64,000 nt of DNA from Pseudomonadota bacterium (GTDB lineage: Bacteria > Desulfobacterota > Desulfarculia > Desulfarculales > Desulfarculaceae), in the NCBI GenBank assembly GCA_018819925.1, contig JAHJPG010000110.1:1-64000 (forward strand), written 5' to 3'. The translations under genes and the position numbers were made by a program. This document shows, piece by piece, positions 8,034 to 16,500 of the stretch. The notes under the pieces are model-generated. The model searched no databases. It saw only the letters and a list, made by a program, of their open reading frames with translations, and was not told the DNA's origin. Each line of letters begins with the position of its first letter. Position 1 is the stretch's first letter.

Positions 8034-9395
8034 CTAGAAGTACTCCAAGCGCACGGTGAGGAGTTTCTCCACCTTCTTGAGCACCTTGCGGGTAACGAAG
8101 ATCACCAGGCGGTCGCCGGGTTGCACCACGGTTTCGCCGCTGGCGATCTCCACCGATTCTTGGCGGATAACCGCCGCCACCAGCGATCCCTGGGGCAGTT
8201 TCACCTGACTAAGCGGCCTGCCCACCACCGCCGAGGTCTCCTGGGCCTCCACCTCGATGACCTCGGTGTCCTCGTCCTTGAGCTGGGCCACGGCCAGGAC
8301 TTTGCCCGCCCGCAGATGGCGCAGGATGGCCCCCACCGCCGCGAAGCGGGGACTCACCACCAGATCCAGGCCCAGGGAGCTGATCAGGGGCACGTAGCCC
8401 AGATGGGCCACCCGGGCGATGGTCCGGCGCGCGCCCATCTTGCGGCCCAACAGGGCTATGAGCACGTTGTCTTCCTCGTCGTCGGTGACTGCCGCGAACA
8501 CGTCGGCCGCGCCCACGTTCTCTTCTTCCAACAGGCTCATGTCGGTGCCGTCGCCGTTGAGCACGGTGACGTCCTCCAACTGATCCACCAGGGCCTCGCA
8601 ACGGGCCTCGTTTTTCTCGATGATGCGAATCTTGATGCCCCGCTCACGGGCCCACTGGGCCACCAGGCGGCCGATGGCCCCGCCGCCCACCACCACCAGG
8701 TTGCGCACCGGCTGGTTTTGCAGGCCGAAGTGCTCCACCACCAGGTCGGTGTTTTCCCGCCGGGTGACCACATAGGCCAGGTCGTCGGAGAGGATCACGT
8801 CGTCGCCTCGGGGGATGATGGATTTGCCGGCCCGCTCGATGGACACCACCAAGAAGCGGGGCCCCCCGGCGATGCGCAACTCGCTCAGGGGCCGTCCCAC
8901 GTGGGGGCAGGTGGCGGGAATCTTGAGCCCCAGCATCTTGACCATGCCGCCGGCGAAGTCGGCGACGCTGCTGGCCGCGGGCACGGCCAGAAACTGCATG
9001 ATCTGGGTGGCCACCTCCCGCTCCGGGTTTATCACCGTGTCCACGTCCAGGCTGGCCGCGCCCACCTCCTCGAAGAACTCCAGGTAGTCGGCGCTGCGGA
9101 TGCGGGCGATGAGGGTGGCCGCCGGGGCCAGCAATCGGGCGAAACGGCAGGCGGTCAGGTTCACCTCGTCGCTGTTGGTGACTACCAAGACCAGGTCGGC
9201 CTTGTGCACCCCGGCGGCCCTGAGCACCACCGGGCTGGAGCCCTGGCCCACCATGGTCTGAACGTCCATCTGCTCGGAAATTTGGCGCACCCGCTCGGGC
9301 TGGCTGTCCACCACCACCACCCGGTGGCCTTCGTGGGAGAGCCTGAGCGCGCTGTGAAAGCCCACCTCGCCGGCGCCGATGATCAGTATTTGCAC
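8034..9395 (-). CDS. trkA: Trk system potassium uptake protein TrkA
   Basis: The cytoplasmic gating subunit of 453 residues is built of two tandem RCK units. The first Rossmann motif is GAGEVGFHSA (7-16); the second is GGGAIGRLVA near residue 237. Each is followed by a TrkA_C-like domain (SELRIAGGPRFLV and SQVKLPQGSLVAAV regions). The start is GTG at 9395 behind a strong GGGGAGGGG ribosome site. trkH follows in the same direction. The upstream glycosyltransferase gene ends 76 bases away, with a hairpin between. Confidence 0.94.
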   Translation of the reverse strand: MQILIIGAGEVGFHSALRLSHEGHRVVVVDSQPERVRQISEQMDVQTMVGQGSSPVVLRAAGVHKADLVLVVTNSDEVNLTACRFARLLAPAATLIARIRSADYLEFFEEVGAASLDVDTVINPEREVATQIMQFLAVPAASSVADFAGGMVKMLGLKIPATCPHVGRPLSELRIAGGPRFLVVSIERAGKSIIPRGDDVILSDDLAYVVTRRENTDLVVEHFGLQNQPVRNLVVVGGGAIGRLVAQWARERGIKIRIIEKNEARCEALVDQLEDVTVLNGDGTDMSLLEEENVGAADVFAAVTDDEEDNVLIALLGRKMGARRTIARVAHLGYVPLISSLGLDLVVSPRFAAVGAILRHLRAGKVLAVAQLKDEDTEVIEVEAQETSAVVGRPLSQVKLPQGSLVAAVIRQESVEIASGETVVQPGDRLVIFVTRKVLKKVEKLLTVRLEYF

Positions 9396-9434
9396 GGACC
9401 CCTCCCCAAGAGATTATGGCCGGCAAACGCCGCC

Positions 9435-9456
9435 GGGCCGCCTATTGCAGCGGCCC
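9435..9456 (-). terminator. Hairpin between glycosyltransferase operon and trkA
   Basis: GGGCCGC and GCGGCCC pair perfectly over 7 bp around an 8-base loop. It lies 15 bases past the stop of the glycosyltransferase gene and upstream of trkA. No U-tract follows on the minus strand, so it may be a weak terminator or an RNA-stabilising structure. Confidence 0.4.
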
Positions 9457-9471
9457 GCCAAAAACAATCTA

Positions 9472-10653
9472 TCATCGCTCCACCACCGGGTCAACGTCCA
9501 GGCCCGCCAACGCCTGGGCCAGATAGGCGGTAATTTTCTCAATGAAAACTTCAGTGTCGAACCCCGCCGCGTGGGCGGCCAGGGCCTGGGGGTCGAAGCG
9601 CTCCAGGGCGGCCTCAAACTCCTCCAGGGCGGCCAGCAAGGCCCCCGCATCTTGGCGGTTGAAAAAAATCCCCGTGGCCGGCCGTCCGGCGGGATCGTCC
9701 GGAGCCACCACCGTCTCCAGGGCTCCGCCCTTGGCGTAGGCGATAACCGGGCGGCCGCTGGCCATGGACTCCAGGGGGGTGATGCCGAAGTCTTCTTCCC
9801 CGGGAAACAAGAAGGCCCGGGCCCGGGCGTAGAGCCCGGCCAGGTGTTCGTCGCTCACCCATCCCAGAAATTCCACCGTGGGCCCGGCCATGGCCTTGAG
9901 GCGCTCCAGTTCGGGCCCGCTGCCCACCACCAACAGACGCCGCCCGGTTTTGGTGCAGGCCTCGATGGCCAGATCCACCCGTTTGTAGGGCACCAGGGCG
10001 CTGGCCACCAGGTAATAGTCCTCCACCTGGGCCGAGGGGGCGAAGCGCCCGGCATCCACCGGCGGGTGGATCACCTGGGCCTCGCGCTGATAATGCCGCT
10101 GGATGCGCCGGGCCACGTGGCGGCTGTTGGCCAGGAAATGATGCACCCGGCCGCAGGTCTCCACGTCCCAGCGCTGCAAGGGGCGGCGCAGCAGGGGCAT
10201 GACATAGCGGGCCGCTCCGCCCCGTCCGGGGCCGAAGTAGTCGGAGTACATGTCCCAGATGTAGCGCATGGGGGTGTGCAGATAGCTGACATGCACCGCG
10301 CCCCGGGGAGGACGCACCGCCTTGGCCACGCAGTGGCTGGTGGAGAGCACCAGATCGCAGGGCGGCAACCTCAACGACTCCATCGCCCGGGGAAAAATCG
10401 GCAAGTAGTGGCGGTAGCGCCGCCGGGCCAGGGGCAGCGATTGCACAAAGGAGGTGCGTATGGGCCGCTGTTCGATGAGGCTGCTCACCGAGCCGGGCAC
10501 GTGCAACAGGGTGTACAAGGGCGCCTGGGGGAAAAGGCGGCACAGGGCTTCCAGCACCTTTTCCCCGCCGCGCATGCCGGTGAGCCAGTCGTGCACCAGC
10601 ACCACCCGGGCCCCCCTGAGGGCCGGCGGCAGGGGGTAAGGGCTCACCGCCAC
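9472..10653 (-). CDS. Glycosyltransferase family 4 (mannosyltransferase-like)
   Basis: This 393-residue GT-B enzyme has an N-terminal acceptor domain beginning ALRGARVVLVHDWLTGMRGGEKVLEAL, and the YLHTPMRYIWD segment seen in bacterial mannosyltransferases of the WbaZ type. The C-terminal nucleotide-sugar domain contains GSGPELERLKAMAG and the GT4 E-x7-E motif region GEEDFGITPLESMASGRPVIA. It likely transfers a hexose from a nucleotide sugar at the cytoplasmic face. The GTG start overlaps the previous gene by 10 bases. The exact donor and acceptor cannot be read from sequence. Confidence 0.88.
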   Translation of the reverse strand: MAVSPYPLPPALRGARVVLVHDWLTGMRGGEKVLEALCRLFPQAPLYTLLHVPGSVSSLIEQRPIRTSFVQSLPLARRRYRHYLPIFPRAMESLRLPPCDLVLSTSHCVAKAVRPPRGAVHVSYLHTPMRYIWDMYSDYFGPGRGGAARYVMPLLRRPLQRWDVETCGRVHHFLANSRHVARRIQRHYQREAQVIHPPVDAGRFAPSAQVEDYYLVASALVPYKRVDLAIEACTKTGRRLLVVGSGPELERLKAMAGPTVEFLGWVSDEHLAGLYARARAFLFPGEEDFGITPLESMASGRPVIAYAKGGALETVVAPDDPAGRPATGIFFNRQDAGALLAALEEFEAALERFDPQALAAHAAGFDTEVFIEKITAYLAQALAGLDVDPVVER

Positions 10654-11759
10654 CTCGCCGCCACCTGGCGGTAGGTGGCCAGGGTGGTTTTGGCGGTGCG
10701 GGCCCAGGAAAACTTGGCCGCCTGCCCCGGCCCGGCCTGTCGCAGGCGCTGGGCCAAGGCCGAGTCGGCCAGCAGCCGGCCCAGGCCCTCGGCCAGGGAC
10801 TCGGCGTCAGGCTCGCAGAGTAGCCCGGCCTCCCCCACCACCTCGGGCAGGGAGGCCCGATTGGTGGCCAGCACCGGCGCGCCACAGGCCAGGGCCTCCA
10901 GGGCGGGCAAGCCAAAGCCTTCGTAGCGCGAGGGCACGGCCACCACCCGGGCGAAGCCGTAGGCCGCGGCCAACTCCTCGTCGGACAGGGAGGGCAGCAG
11001 GATAAGCTCGCCGCTGGGCTTGGCCCAGTCGGCCTGCCCCGGCCCCACCCCCACCACCACCAAAGGCGGCACCTCCACCCCGCCGGGCGGGTTGCGCAGC
11101 AGCTGCTGGTGGGCCTGAACCAGGGCCCCAAGGTTCTTGTGGGGCTTGGGGTTGCCCACGCCCAACACGTAGCGCGGCGGCAGGCCCGCCAGCGGAGCCG
11201 CTCCCTTGGCCGGCGGCTTGAAGGCCTCCCCCGCCGCGTTGGGGGTGACGACTATCTTGCCCTCGGGCACCCCCATGAGGTCGATGAGGTCCTGCTTGGA
11301 ATGTTGGCTGGGGGTGAAAACCGCCCCGGCCCTTTTGGCCGCCGGTGCGACCACCCACAAATAGAACAGGCGGTAGCGCAGGCCGTGATCCTTGGGGAAG
11401 CGCAGGTGGATGAGGTCGTGCACCGTAAAGACCATGGGGCCGTTATAGCGGGCCGGAGGGGCATAAAAGGGGCAGTGGTATATCTCGGGTTTCAGGCCGC
11501 CTAGCAGGCTGGGCATGTTCATTTGGCTGGAGATGCCGTAGGGGGCCAGATTGGCGGCGATGGCCACCACTCGCTTGTCGGCAGGCAAAAACCTGGCGTG
11601 CTCGGGCTTGCGCACCAGGGCCCCCACGGCAAGCTCGGGCTCCTGGTCCAGCATGGCCTGGAGCAACTCCAGGGCATAGCGGGCCATGCCGTGCATCTGG
11701 CCGGTCAACAGCCTTAGATCGTAGATGAGTTTCAAGGCGCGGTCCTCAAGGGGGGCCAT
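10644..11759 (-). CDS. Glycosyltransferase family 4
   Basis: This is a GT-B enzyme of 371 residues. The listed ORF is over-extended; ATG 11759 with GGGGAG 6 bases upstream is the natural start and gives the typical N-terminus LKLIYDLRLLTGQMHGMARYALELL. The C-terminal domain has VLGVGNPKPHKNLGALVQA, then PSRYEGFGLPALEALACGAPVLA, the GT4 catalytic region. It resembles mannosyl- and rhamnosyltransferases that act on lipid-linked glycans. It sits 17 bases after the GT2 gene and overlaps the next GT4 by 10 bases, so the three form one operon. Confidence 0.88.
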   Translation of the reverse strand: MAPLEDRALKLIYDLRLLTGQMHGMARYALELLQAMLDQEPELAVGALVRKPEHARFLPADKRVVAIAANLAPYGISSQMNMPSLLGGLKPEIYHCPFYAPPARYNGPMVFTVHDLIHLRFPKDHGLRYRLFYLWVVAPAAKRAGAVFTPSQHSKQDLIDLMGVPEGKIVVTPNAAGEAFKPPAKGAAPLAGLPPRYVLGVGNPKPHKNLGALVQAHQQLLRNPPGGVEVPPLVVVGVGPGQADWAKPSGELILLPSLSDEELAAAYGFARVVAVPSRYEGFGLPALEALACGAPVLATNRASLPEVVGEAGLLCEPDAESLAEGLGRLLADSALAQRLRQAGPGQAAKFSWARTAKTTLATYRQVAARWR

Positions 11760-11776
11760 GGTGCTCCCCGGAGGGA

Positions 11777-12736
11777 TCAGCCCCGTTTGGCCGGCGCGTA
11801 GTTTATCACCTGGCGCACGGCGTAGATGGGCTTGGCCTGGGCCTCGTAATAGGTGCGCACCTGCATCTCGCCCAACAGTCCGATGCAGATAAGCTGCACC
11901 CCGACAAACAAAAGCAGCACGGCCAAAAACAAGCCGGGCTTGCCCCACAGGGGCACCCCCGCGAAAAACTTCAGGCAGGTGTAGTACAGCCCCAAAAAGA
12001 AGCCCGCCCCAAAGGCGGCCAGGCCCCACAGACCGAATATCTGGATGGGCCGGGTGGAGTAGGACAAAAGGAACTTCACGGTGATCAGGTCCAAGAGCAC
12101 CCGGGGGGTGCGGCCGATGCCGTATTTGCTCTTGCCCGCCTTGCGGGGCCGGTGGTTCACCTTCACCTCGGCGATGGACACCCCCATGAGCGATGCTATG
12201 GCCGGGATGAAGCGGTGCAGCTCGCCATAGAGGCGCACGTTCTGGATTACATCCGCCCTGAAGGCCTTGAGAGTGCAGCCGTAGTCGTGCAGCTTCACCT
12301 TGGTTATGAGGCTGATGAGGCCGTTGGCCATCATGGAGGGCAGGCGGCGAGAGAGGAACTTGTCCTGGCGGTCATGGCGCCAGCCCGCCGCGATGTCATG
12401 GCCCTCATTGAGCTTGGCCAACAGCTTGGGGATGTCGTTGGGGTCGTTTTGCAAATCGCCGTCCATGGTCACGATGACCTTGCCCTGGGCATGATCGAAG
12501 CCGGCGCTCATGGCCGCAGTCTGGCCGAAGTTCTTGCGCAGGCGCACCACCACGTCCCGGGGCTCGTCAGCCGCCAAGCGGGCCAGGATGGCGAAGCTGT
12601 CGTCCCGGGAGCCGTCGTCCACATAGACCACCTCGTAATCCAGGTCCAGGGGCTCCAAGGCTTGGTGCAGCTCCTGGTGCAGGGCCTCCAGGTTGGCGCT
12701 TTCGTTATAAATCGGTACGACGACTGACAGGTCCAC
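11777..12736 (-). CDS. Polyprenyl-phosphate glycosyltransferase, GT2 with two membrane helices
   Basis: This 319-residue protein has a GT-A domain starting LSVVVPIYNESANLEAL with VDDGSRDDS, and the metal site in MDGDLQNDP. A C-terminal pair of transmembrane helices follows (IFGLWGLAAFGAGFFLG and GLFLAVLLLFVGVQLICIG). This is the GtrB/ArnC/DPM1-like layout that moves a sugar from UDP or GDP to polyprenyl phosphate. The conserved RKAGKSKYG is the family's lipid-proximal motif. The GTG start directly abuts the TAA of the DUF457 gene. It would supply lipid-linked sugar to the GT-C enzymes of this region. Confidence 0.9.
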   Translation of the reverse strand: MDLSVVVPIYNESANLEALHQELHQALEPLDLDYEVVYVDDGSRDDSFAILARLAADEPRDVVVRLRKNFGQTAAMSAGFDHAQGKVIVTMDGDLQNDPNDIPKLLAKLNEGHDIAAGWRHDRQDKFLSRRLPSMMANGLISLITKVKLHDYGCTLKAFRADVIQNVRLYGELHRFIPAIASLMGVSIAEVKVNHRPRKAGKSKYGIGRTPRVLLDLITVKFLLSYSTRPIQIFGLWGLAAFGAGFFLGLYYTCLKFFAGVPLWGKPGLFLAVLLLFVGVQLICIGLLGEMQVRTYYEAQAKPIYAVRQVINYAPAKRG

Positions 12737-13285
12737 TTAGTTTCGTCCTTTGGGCCAGCGGCGCTTGGCTTTCCGCCAGATCAGGGCCGCGGCTGCCGGC
12801 GGCCCCAGCAACAGGGTTTCCCAGGCCATGGCCATAAGGTCGTGCTTCACGATGGCCCAGGTCAGGGCGTGACGCTTAACATCCGGAAATATAGCATGAT
12901 GGGCCAGCATATACTCCCCGGAAAAGGGCCACAACAAGGGTATTCCAAAGGGGGGCCGCGTGTCCACGTTGAGGTAGTCCAGGACCACGTGGCTCAGGTA
13001 GGCGGCCAGGACCCCCAGAGCCAGCCTGCCGCCGTCCGGCCTTTGCCGCGCCCAGAGCCAGGCCAGCAGCCCGGCCACCGCCGCCGCGGTGATCGAATGA
13101 CTCACTCCCCGGTGCCAGCCGCTCCCCTGCCCCAAGATCAGGCCGGGAATAAAATCCAGGTCGGCCAGCATCCCCATGCCCGCGTATAGGGCCAGGTCCT
13201 TGTAGGGCCCCAGGATGGTGCGCCCGCCGCTGGCCGCGGTCCCGGCGGCCAAGCCGGCCAGGGCGTGTCCCAGGGGGGTGGGCAT
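12737..13285 (-). CDS. Membrane-bound metal-dependent hydrolase (YdjM/DUF457 family)
   Basis: The 182-residue protein has 3-4 hydrophobic segments and the family's His/Asp motifs: TPLGHALAG at the N-terminus, MLADLDFIPG, HRGVSHS and YLSHVVLDYLN. These residues form a presumed metal site; the reaction is unknown. It is the first gene of the GT2-GT4-GT4 operon. A 258-bp repeat element ends 6 bases upstream of its ATG, so its promoter and most of its ribosome site must lie within that element or the operon relies on transcription entering through it. Confidence 0.85.
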   Translation of the reverse strand: MPTPLGHALAGLAAGTAASGGRTILGPYKDLALYAGMGMLADLDFIPGLILGQGSGWHRGVSHSITAAAVAGLLAWLWARQRPDGGRLALGVLAAYLSHVVLDYLNVDTRPPFGIPLLWPFSGEYMLAHHAIFPDVKRHALTWAIVKHDLMAMAWETLLLGPPAAAALIWRKAKRRWPKGRN

Positions 13286-13291
13286 GGCCTT

Positions 13292-13550
13292 AGCCCGAAT
13301 ATCCCATGGAGGCCGCGCGTCCTGCTGCGCCAGCCGCCGGCATACCGCGTTGCCAGCTGCGCTCGGTCCTTGACGTAGCCCTGGCTACGCCAGCGGACCT
13401 CGCTTGCCGGACGCCTTGTCTGCCGGTGCCTGGCTGTGCAGGGCCCGAATGCAAACCGCACCCCGCTATAGCTAACTGTTTTTTCATGAGGACCGCTTCA
13501 ATTTAAGTTCGTTGCTCACTGCCGCCCAACCCCCATGAAATATCCGGGCT
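13292..13550 (-). repeat. MITE-like element, copy B (inverted orientation)
   Basis: This is a 259-bp element bounded by inverted repeats AGCCCGGATATTTCATGGGG (inward from 13550) and AGCCCGAATATCCCATGGAGG (inward from 13292), with TA on both outer sides (13291-13292 and 13550-13551). The inner module (13325-13439) has stems CCGGC/GCTGG, GGTCC/GGACC and CGTAGCC/GGCTACG. The remaining third carries a conserved TCATGAAAAAA stretch shared with copies D and E. It lies between two glycan operons, 6 bases from each neighbouring coding region. Confidence 0.88.
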
Positions 13551-13556
13551 ATCCCC

Positions 13557-14543
13557 TCACTTCAGGTAGCCCATCTCCTGGTACCAGAGATAGGTGTTCC
13601 TCAGACCCTCGTCGATGCCCACCTTGGGGGCGTAGCCCAACTCGGCCTTGGCCTTGTCTATCTTGAAGGCCCGGTTCTGGCGGTACCAGTCCACCCGGCG
13701 GGGGAAGATGGGCGGGACAACCCCAAAGGGCTTGCACAGCTTTTCGCACAAGTGCCCCGCCGCCACCAGGGGCCACACCGGGTAGTGGGGTATCTTGACC
13801 TCCCGGCCCATGGCCTTGGCAACCCGCTTGACCAACTCCTCGATGGAGTAGAAGTGCTCGTCGGCGATGAGGTAGGCCTGGCCCAGGCCGTTGTCCTCCT
13901 CCTGGGCCAGGAGGAAGGCGTCCACCAGGTTGTCTATGTACAAGGGGTGGTACAGGGTCTTTCCCGAGCCGAACATGGGGAACACCCCCTTGGCCACCCG
14001 CTTGTAGATCATGAAAAAGCGCTCCGGGTCGCCGGGGCCGTAGATGGCCGCGGGCCGCAGGATGGTGGTCTTCATGCCCTTGGCGAAGAACTCCTGGGCC
14101 ACCACCTCGCCGTTGTATTTGGTTTGCTGATAATAGTCGGCCGGTTGGATGGAGGCTCCTTCGCCGCCCGGAGGGTTGTCCACGTTGCCATGCACCCCGC
14201 AGGTGGAGCAATAGATCACCTTGCGCACCCCGTGGCGCATTGCCGCCTCGAAGACGTTGCGGGTGCCGCCGGTGTTCACCTCGTCGTAAAAGGTTTCGGG
14301 CACGTTCAGCTCGCGAAAGGCGGCGGCCAAGTGATGCACCATCTCCACCCCCTGCATGGCGCGCTCCACCAGATCCTTGTCGGTGACCGAACCGATATGC
14401 ACCTCGGCCCCGGCGTCCCGCAGGTTTTGGGGGACCAGGCCTTCCTTGTAGTCCAGGGCCACCACCTGGTGCCCCAGGCCGATTAACTTTTTGACCAGGG
14501 CCGATCCCGTGAAGCCGGTGCCGCCGGTTACCAGTATTTTCAT
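13557..14543 (-). CDS. NAD-dependent epimerase/dehydratase (extended SDR)
   Basis: This 328-residue protein carries the Rossmann motif GGTGFTGS (7-14) and a catalytic YQQTK (Y138, K142) with S113. Residues CSTCGVHG replace the more usual SSxxVYG. The protein resembles the 3-beta-hydroxysteroid/hopanoid-like SDRs as well as nucleotide-sugar epimerases, so the substrate is open. Its place as the last gene of an operon with methyltransferases and a GT4 favours a sugar nucleotide or lipid-linked sugar. It overlaps the upstream methyltransferase by 4 bases and ends 6 bases before repeat element B. Confidence 0.87.
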   Translation of the reverse strand: MKILVTGGTGFTGSALVKKLIGLGHQVVALDYKEGLVPQNLRDAGAEVHIGSVTDKDLVERAMQGVEMVHHLAAAFRELNVPETFYDEVNTGGTRNVFEAAMRHGVRKVIYCSTCGVHGNVDNPPGGEGASIQPADYYQQTKYNGEVVAQEFFAKGMKTTILRPAAIYGPGDPERFFMIYKRVAKGVFPMFGSGKTLYHPLYIDNLVDAFLLAQEEDNGLGQAYLIADEHFYSIEELVKRVAKAMGREVKIPHYPVWPLVAAGHLCEKLCKPFGVVPPIFPRRVDWYRQNRAFKIDKAKAELGYAPKVGIDEGLRNTYLWYQEMGYLK

Positions 14544-15337
14544 TGGCTTCTCCTGCGCCTCGCCTGAATAATCAATCTGTAGCCCTTGAAAAAGGGCAAA
14601 AGCATATCAAGGCCCACCCAGGCCCGCATGGCCGGGTACAGGGCCTTCACCAAGCCCGAGCCGCCGCCGTTCCAATCGGCCTGAGTGACCACCGTCCCCT
14701 TGGCCGTGGAGGTTTGCCCCCCCTTGCGGCGTTGTTTGATCACATACCCAAAATTCAGCGCCGTGTCCAACAGCTCGGAGAAAGTTTTGCAATAGGTGCG
14801 CGCCACGCTCACCTCGAAGTGGGGCTCCAGCAGGGCGGTGAGGCTGTCGGTGCGGTAGCCGGGCCGCAGGTGGCCGTGCCACTGGTCGGTTAGGCCAATG
14901 GCGTGGCGCAGGGGCCAGACCAGGGACCAGCGGGGTTCGCGGGGCACGTTGACGATGAGCCGCCCGCCGGGCTTGAGGATGCGGGCCAGATCGGCCACGA
15001 AGGCGGCGTCGCCGGGGATGTGCTCCAGGAAATCCACCACCACTATGGTGTCGAACTCGTGATCCGCGAAGGGGGTGGGGCCGCCGTCGATCTGCTCCAC
15101 CTGGCCGCCCACCAGGGAGCGGATGCTCTCCACCGCCTCGGGGGCCAGATCGGCGCTGGCCCAATGGCCCCCGCCTTGGCGCAACAAGAGGCTCACCACC
15201 CCGTTGTCCGCCCCGATGTCCAGGCAGCGTTGGCCGGTGGTGTCGCCCAACAGGGCCTTGATCTGGGCGAACTTCTGCTGCTTGAGCACCGAGCGCTTGA
15301 ACAGCTCCAGGGCCCAGATTTCTTGGCCCGCGCTCAT
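14540..15337 (-). CDS. Class I SAM-dependent methyltransferase
   Basis: This 265-residue protein starts at ATG 15337; the longer listed ORF is a read-through in front of it. SAM motif I is CLDIGADNGVVSLLL and motif II/III lies at FDTIVVVDFLEHIPGDAAF, followed by ILKPGGRLIVNVP. The C-terminus ends in a basic tail after a hydrophobic stretch (GLDMLLPFFKGYRLIIQARRRR), suggesting membrane association. The start overlaps the upstream GT4 stop as ATGA and its own stop overlaps the epimerase start. The target is probably a glycan or lipid; the sequence does not say which. Confidence 0.88.
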   Translation of the reverse strand: MSAGQEIWALELFKRSVLKQQKFAQIKALLGDTTGQRCLDIGADNGVVSLLLRQGGGHWASADLAPEAVESIRSLVGGQVEQIDGGPTPFADHEFDTIVVVDFLEHIPGDAAFVADLARILKPGGRLIVNVPREPRWSLVWPLRHAIGLTDQWHGHLRPGYRTDSLTALLEPHFEVSVARTYCKTFSELLDTALNFGYVIKQRRKGGQTSTAKGTVVTQADWNGGGSGLVKALYPAMRAWVGLDMLLPFFKGYRLIIQARRRRSQ

Positions 15338-16500
15338 GGCCGCCCTCCCCGCTCCAGGGCGCTTTCCAGGCCTTGGTAAAAGGTGAGCAGCTTGCGGCGG
15401 TAGGCCTCCAGGCTGTAGTGCCGGGCCACCCGTTCCCGGGCCGCCGCCGCCAGTGCGCGGCCTTGCTCGGGGTCGGCCAAAAGCTGGCCAAGGCCCCGGG
15501 CCATGTCCTGGGAATCGGGCTCCACCAACAGGCTGATCTCGTCGTCCAAAACCTGGGTGTGGGTGGCCAAACGGGTGGCCACCAGGGGGCGGCCCGAATC
15601 CAGATAGGAGTAGATCTTCATGGGGGTGTTCTCGCCCTGGGTGCGCGGGCTCACCAGGATGTCGGCCTGGGCCAGGTAGTGCCCCAAATGGGCCGGAGAG
15701 CGCGGCCCCAAAAAGTGGGCCCGGTTCGCCAGGCCCATGGCCTGAGCTTGGCCTCGGTACTTGGCCACGTCCTTGTCGCTGCCCCCGATCACCGCCAGAT
15801 GGGCCGAAGGATGCTCCCGCCCGGCCCTGGCGAAGCCCTCCAGCAAGAGGTCTATGCCCTGGTAGGACTCCAGATTGCCCACGTACATGACCACCGGGCC
15901 GTCCAAATTCAGGCGCTCGTCCGGCGGCTCGCCGGGCTGCTCCAAGAGGCTCACGTCCTCCAAGCGGCACACCGGCACCCCCGCGTCGTGCCCCTGGGCC
16001 ACCTCCACCAGGGACTGGCATACCGCCACCACCCCGGCGCTCCTCCGCACCGCGCCCGCCTCCCAGCGCTCCCACAGCTTGGCCAGGGGGCGGGCGGCTG
16101 GGAACTTGTCGGCGATCTGGGCGGACATGCACGAATCCATGTCGTAGACATAGGGCAGGCCGTAGATGCGCTTGAGGCGGCGGGCCATGAAGGCCGCCTC
16201 CTCCACCGCGTGCACCAGGTCGAAGCGGCCCCCGGCGGCCAGGCGCTTGGCCGCGGGCCACATGTAGGCGTCGCAGACCAGCTTTTGCCAGGAGGGCCCC
16301 GGCGGCACCCCCCGCACCCAGGCCGGGGGCGTGATGCGGTGCACCACCACACCGGCCATATCCACCTCTTGGCCCTCGTGGTAGCAGAGCATCTCCACCC
16401 CGTGGCCCTGTTCGGCCAGCACCGAGGCCAGCAGGCGCACCGCGATGGGGGTGCCCCGCTCCTGGAAAAAGGGATGCGGCGCCAGGAGCAGAATTTTCAT
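15334..16500 (-). CDS. Glycosyltransferase family 4
   Basis: This GT-B enzyme of 388 residues begins MKILLLAPHPFFQERGTPIAVRLLASVLAEQGH, the classic GT4 N-terminal pattern for a domain binding an acceptor. The donor domain has VMYVGNLESYQGIDLLLEGFA and SPRTQGENTPMKIYSYLDSGRPLVAT; the usual E-x7-E is partly altered, with the ENTPMKIYSYLDSG variant found in a subgroup of GT4 enzymes. It overlaps its neighbours by 4 bases on both sides (ATGA), so translation is coupled with the two flanking methyltransferases. Donor and acceptor are unknown. Confidence 0.87.
   Translation of the reverse strand: MKILLLAPHPFFQERGTPIAVRLLASVLAEQGHGVEMLCYHEGQEVDMAGVVVHRITPPAWVRGVPPGPSWQKLVCDAYMWPAAKRLAAGGRFDLVHAVEEAAFMARRLKRIYGLPYVYDMDSCMSAQIADKFPAARPLAKLWERWEAGAVRRSAGVVAVCQSLVEVAQGHDAGVPVCRLEDVSLLEQPGEPPDERLNLDGPVVMYVGNLESYQGIDLLLEGFARAGREHPSAHLAVIGGSDKDVAKYRGQAQAMGLANRAHFLGPRSPAHLGHYLAQADILVSPRTQGENTPMKIYSYLDSGRPLVATRLATHTQVLDDEISLLVEPDSQDMARGLGQLLADPEQGRALAAAARERVARHYSLEAYRRKLLTFYQGLESALERGGRP

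Noticed and set aside
13290-13487. Small minus-strand ORF starting MKKQLAIAGCG, apparently with a signal-like start
   Set aside because: It lies wholly within repeat element B; the equivalent frame in copy E hits a stop after 12 codons and copy D does not preserve the sequence, so it is not coding.
13291-13551. TA target-site duplication as proof of a Tc1/mariner-type element
   Set aside because: Only copy B has TA on both sides; copies D and E have CA on the left, so the evidence is suggestive only.
14540-16261. 573-residue ORF combining a methyltransferase with a long N-terminal extension
   Set aside because: The extension is the wrong frame of the GT4 gene; ATG 15337 with an ATGA overlap is the real start.
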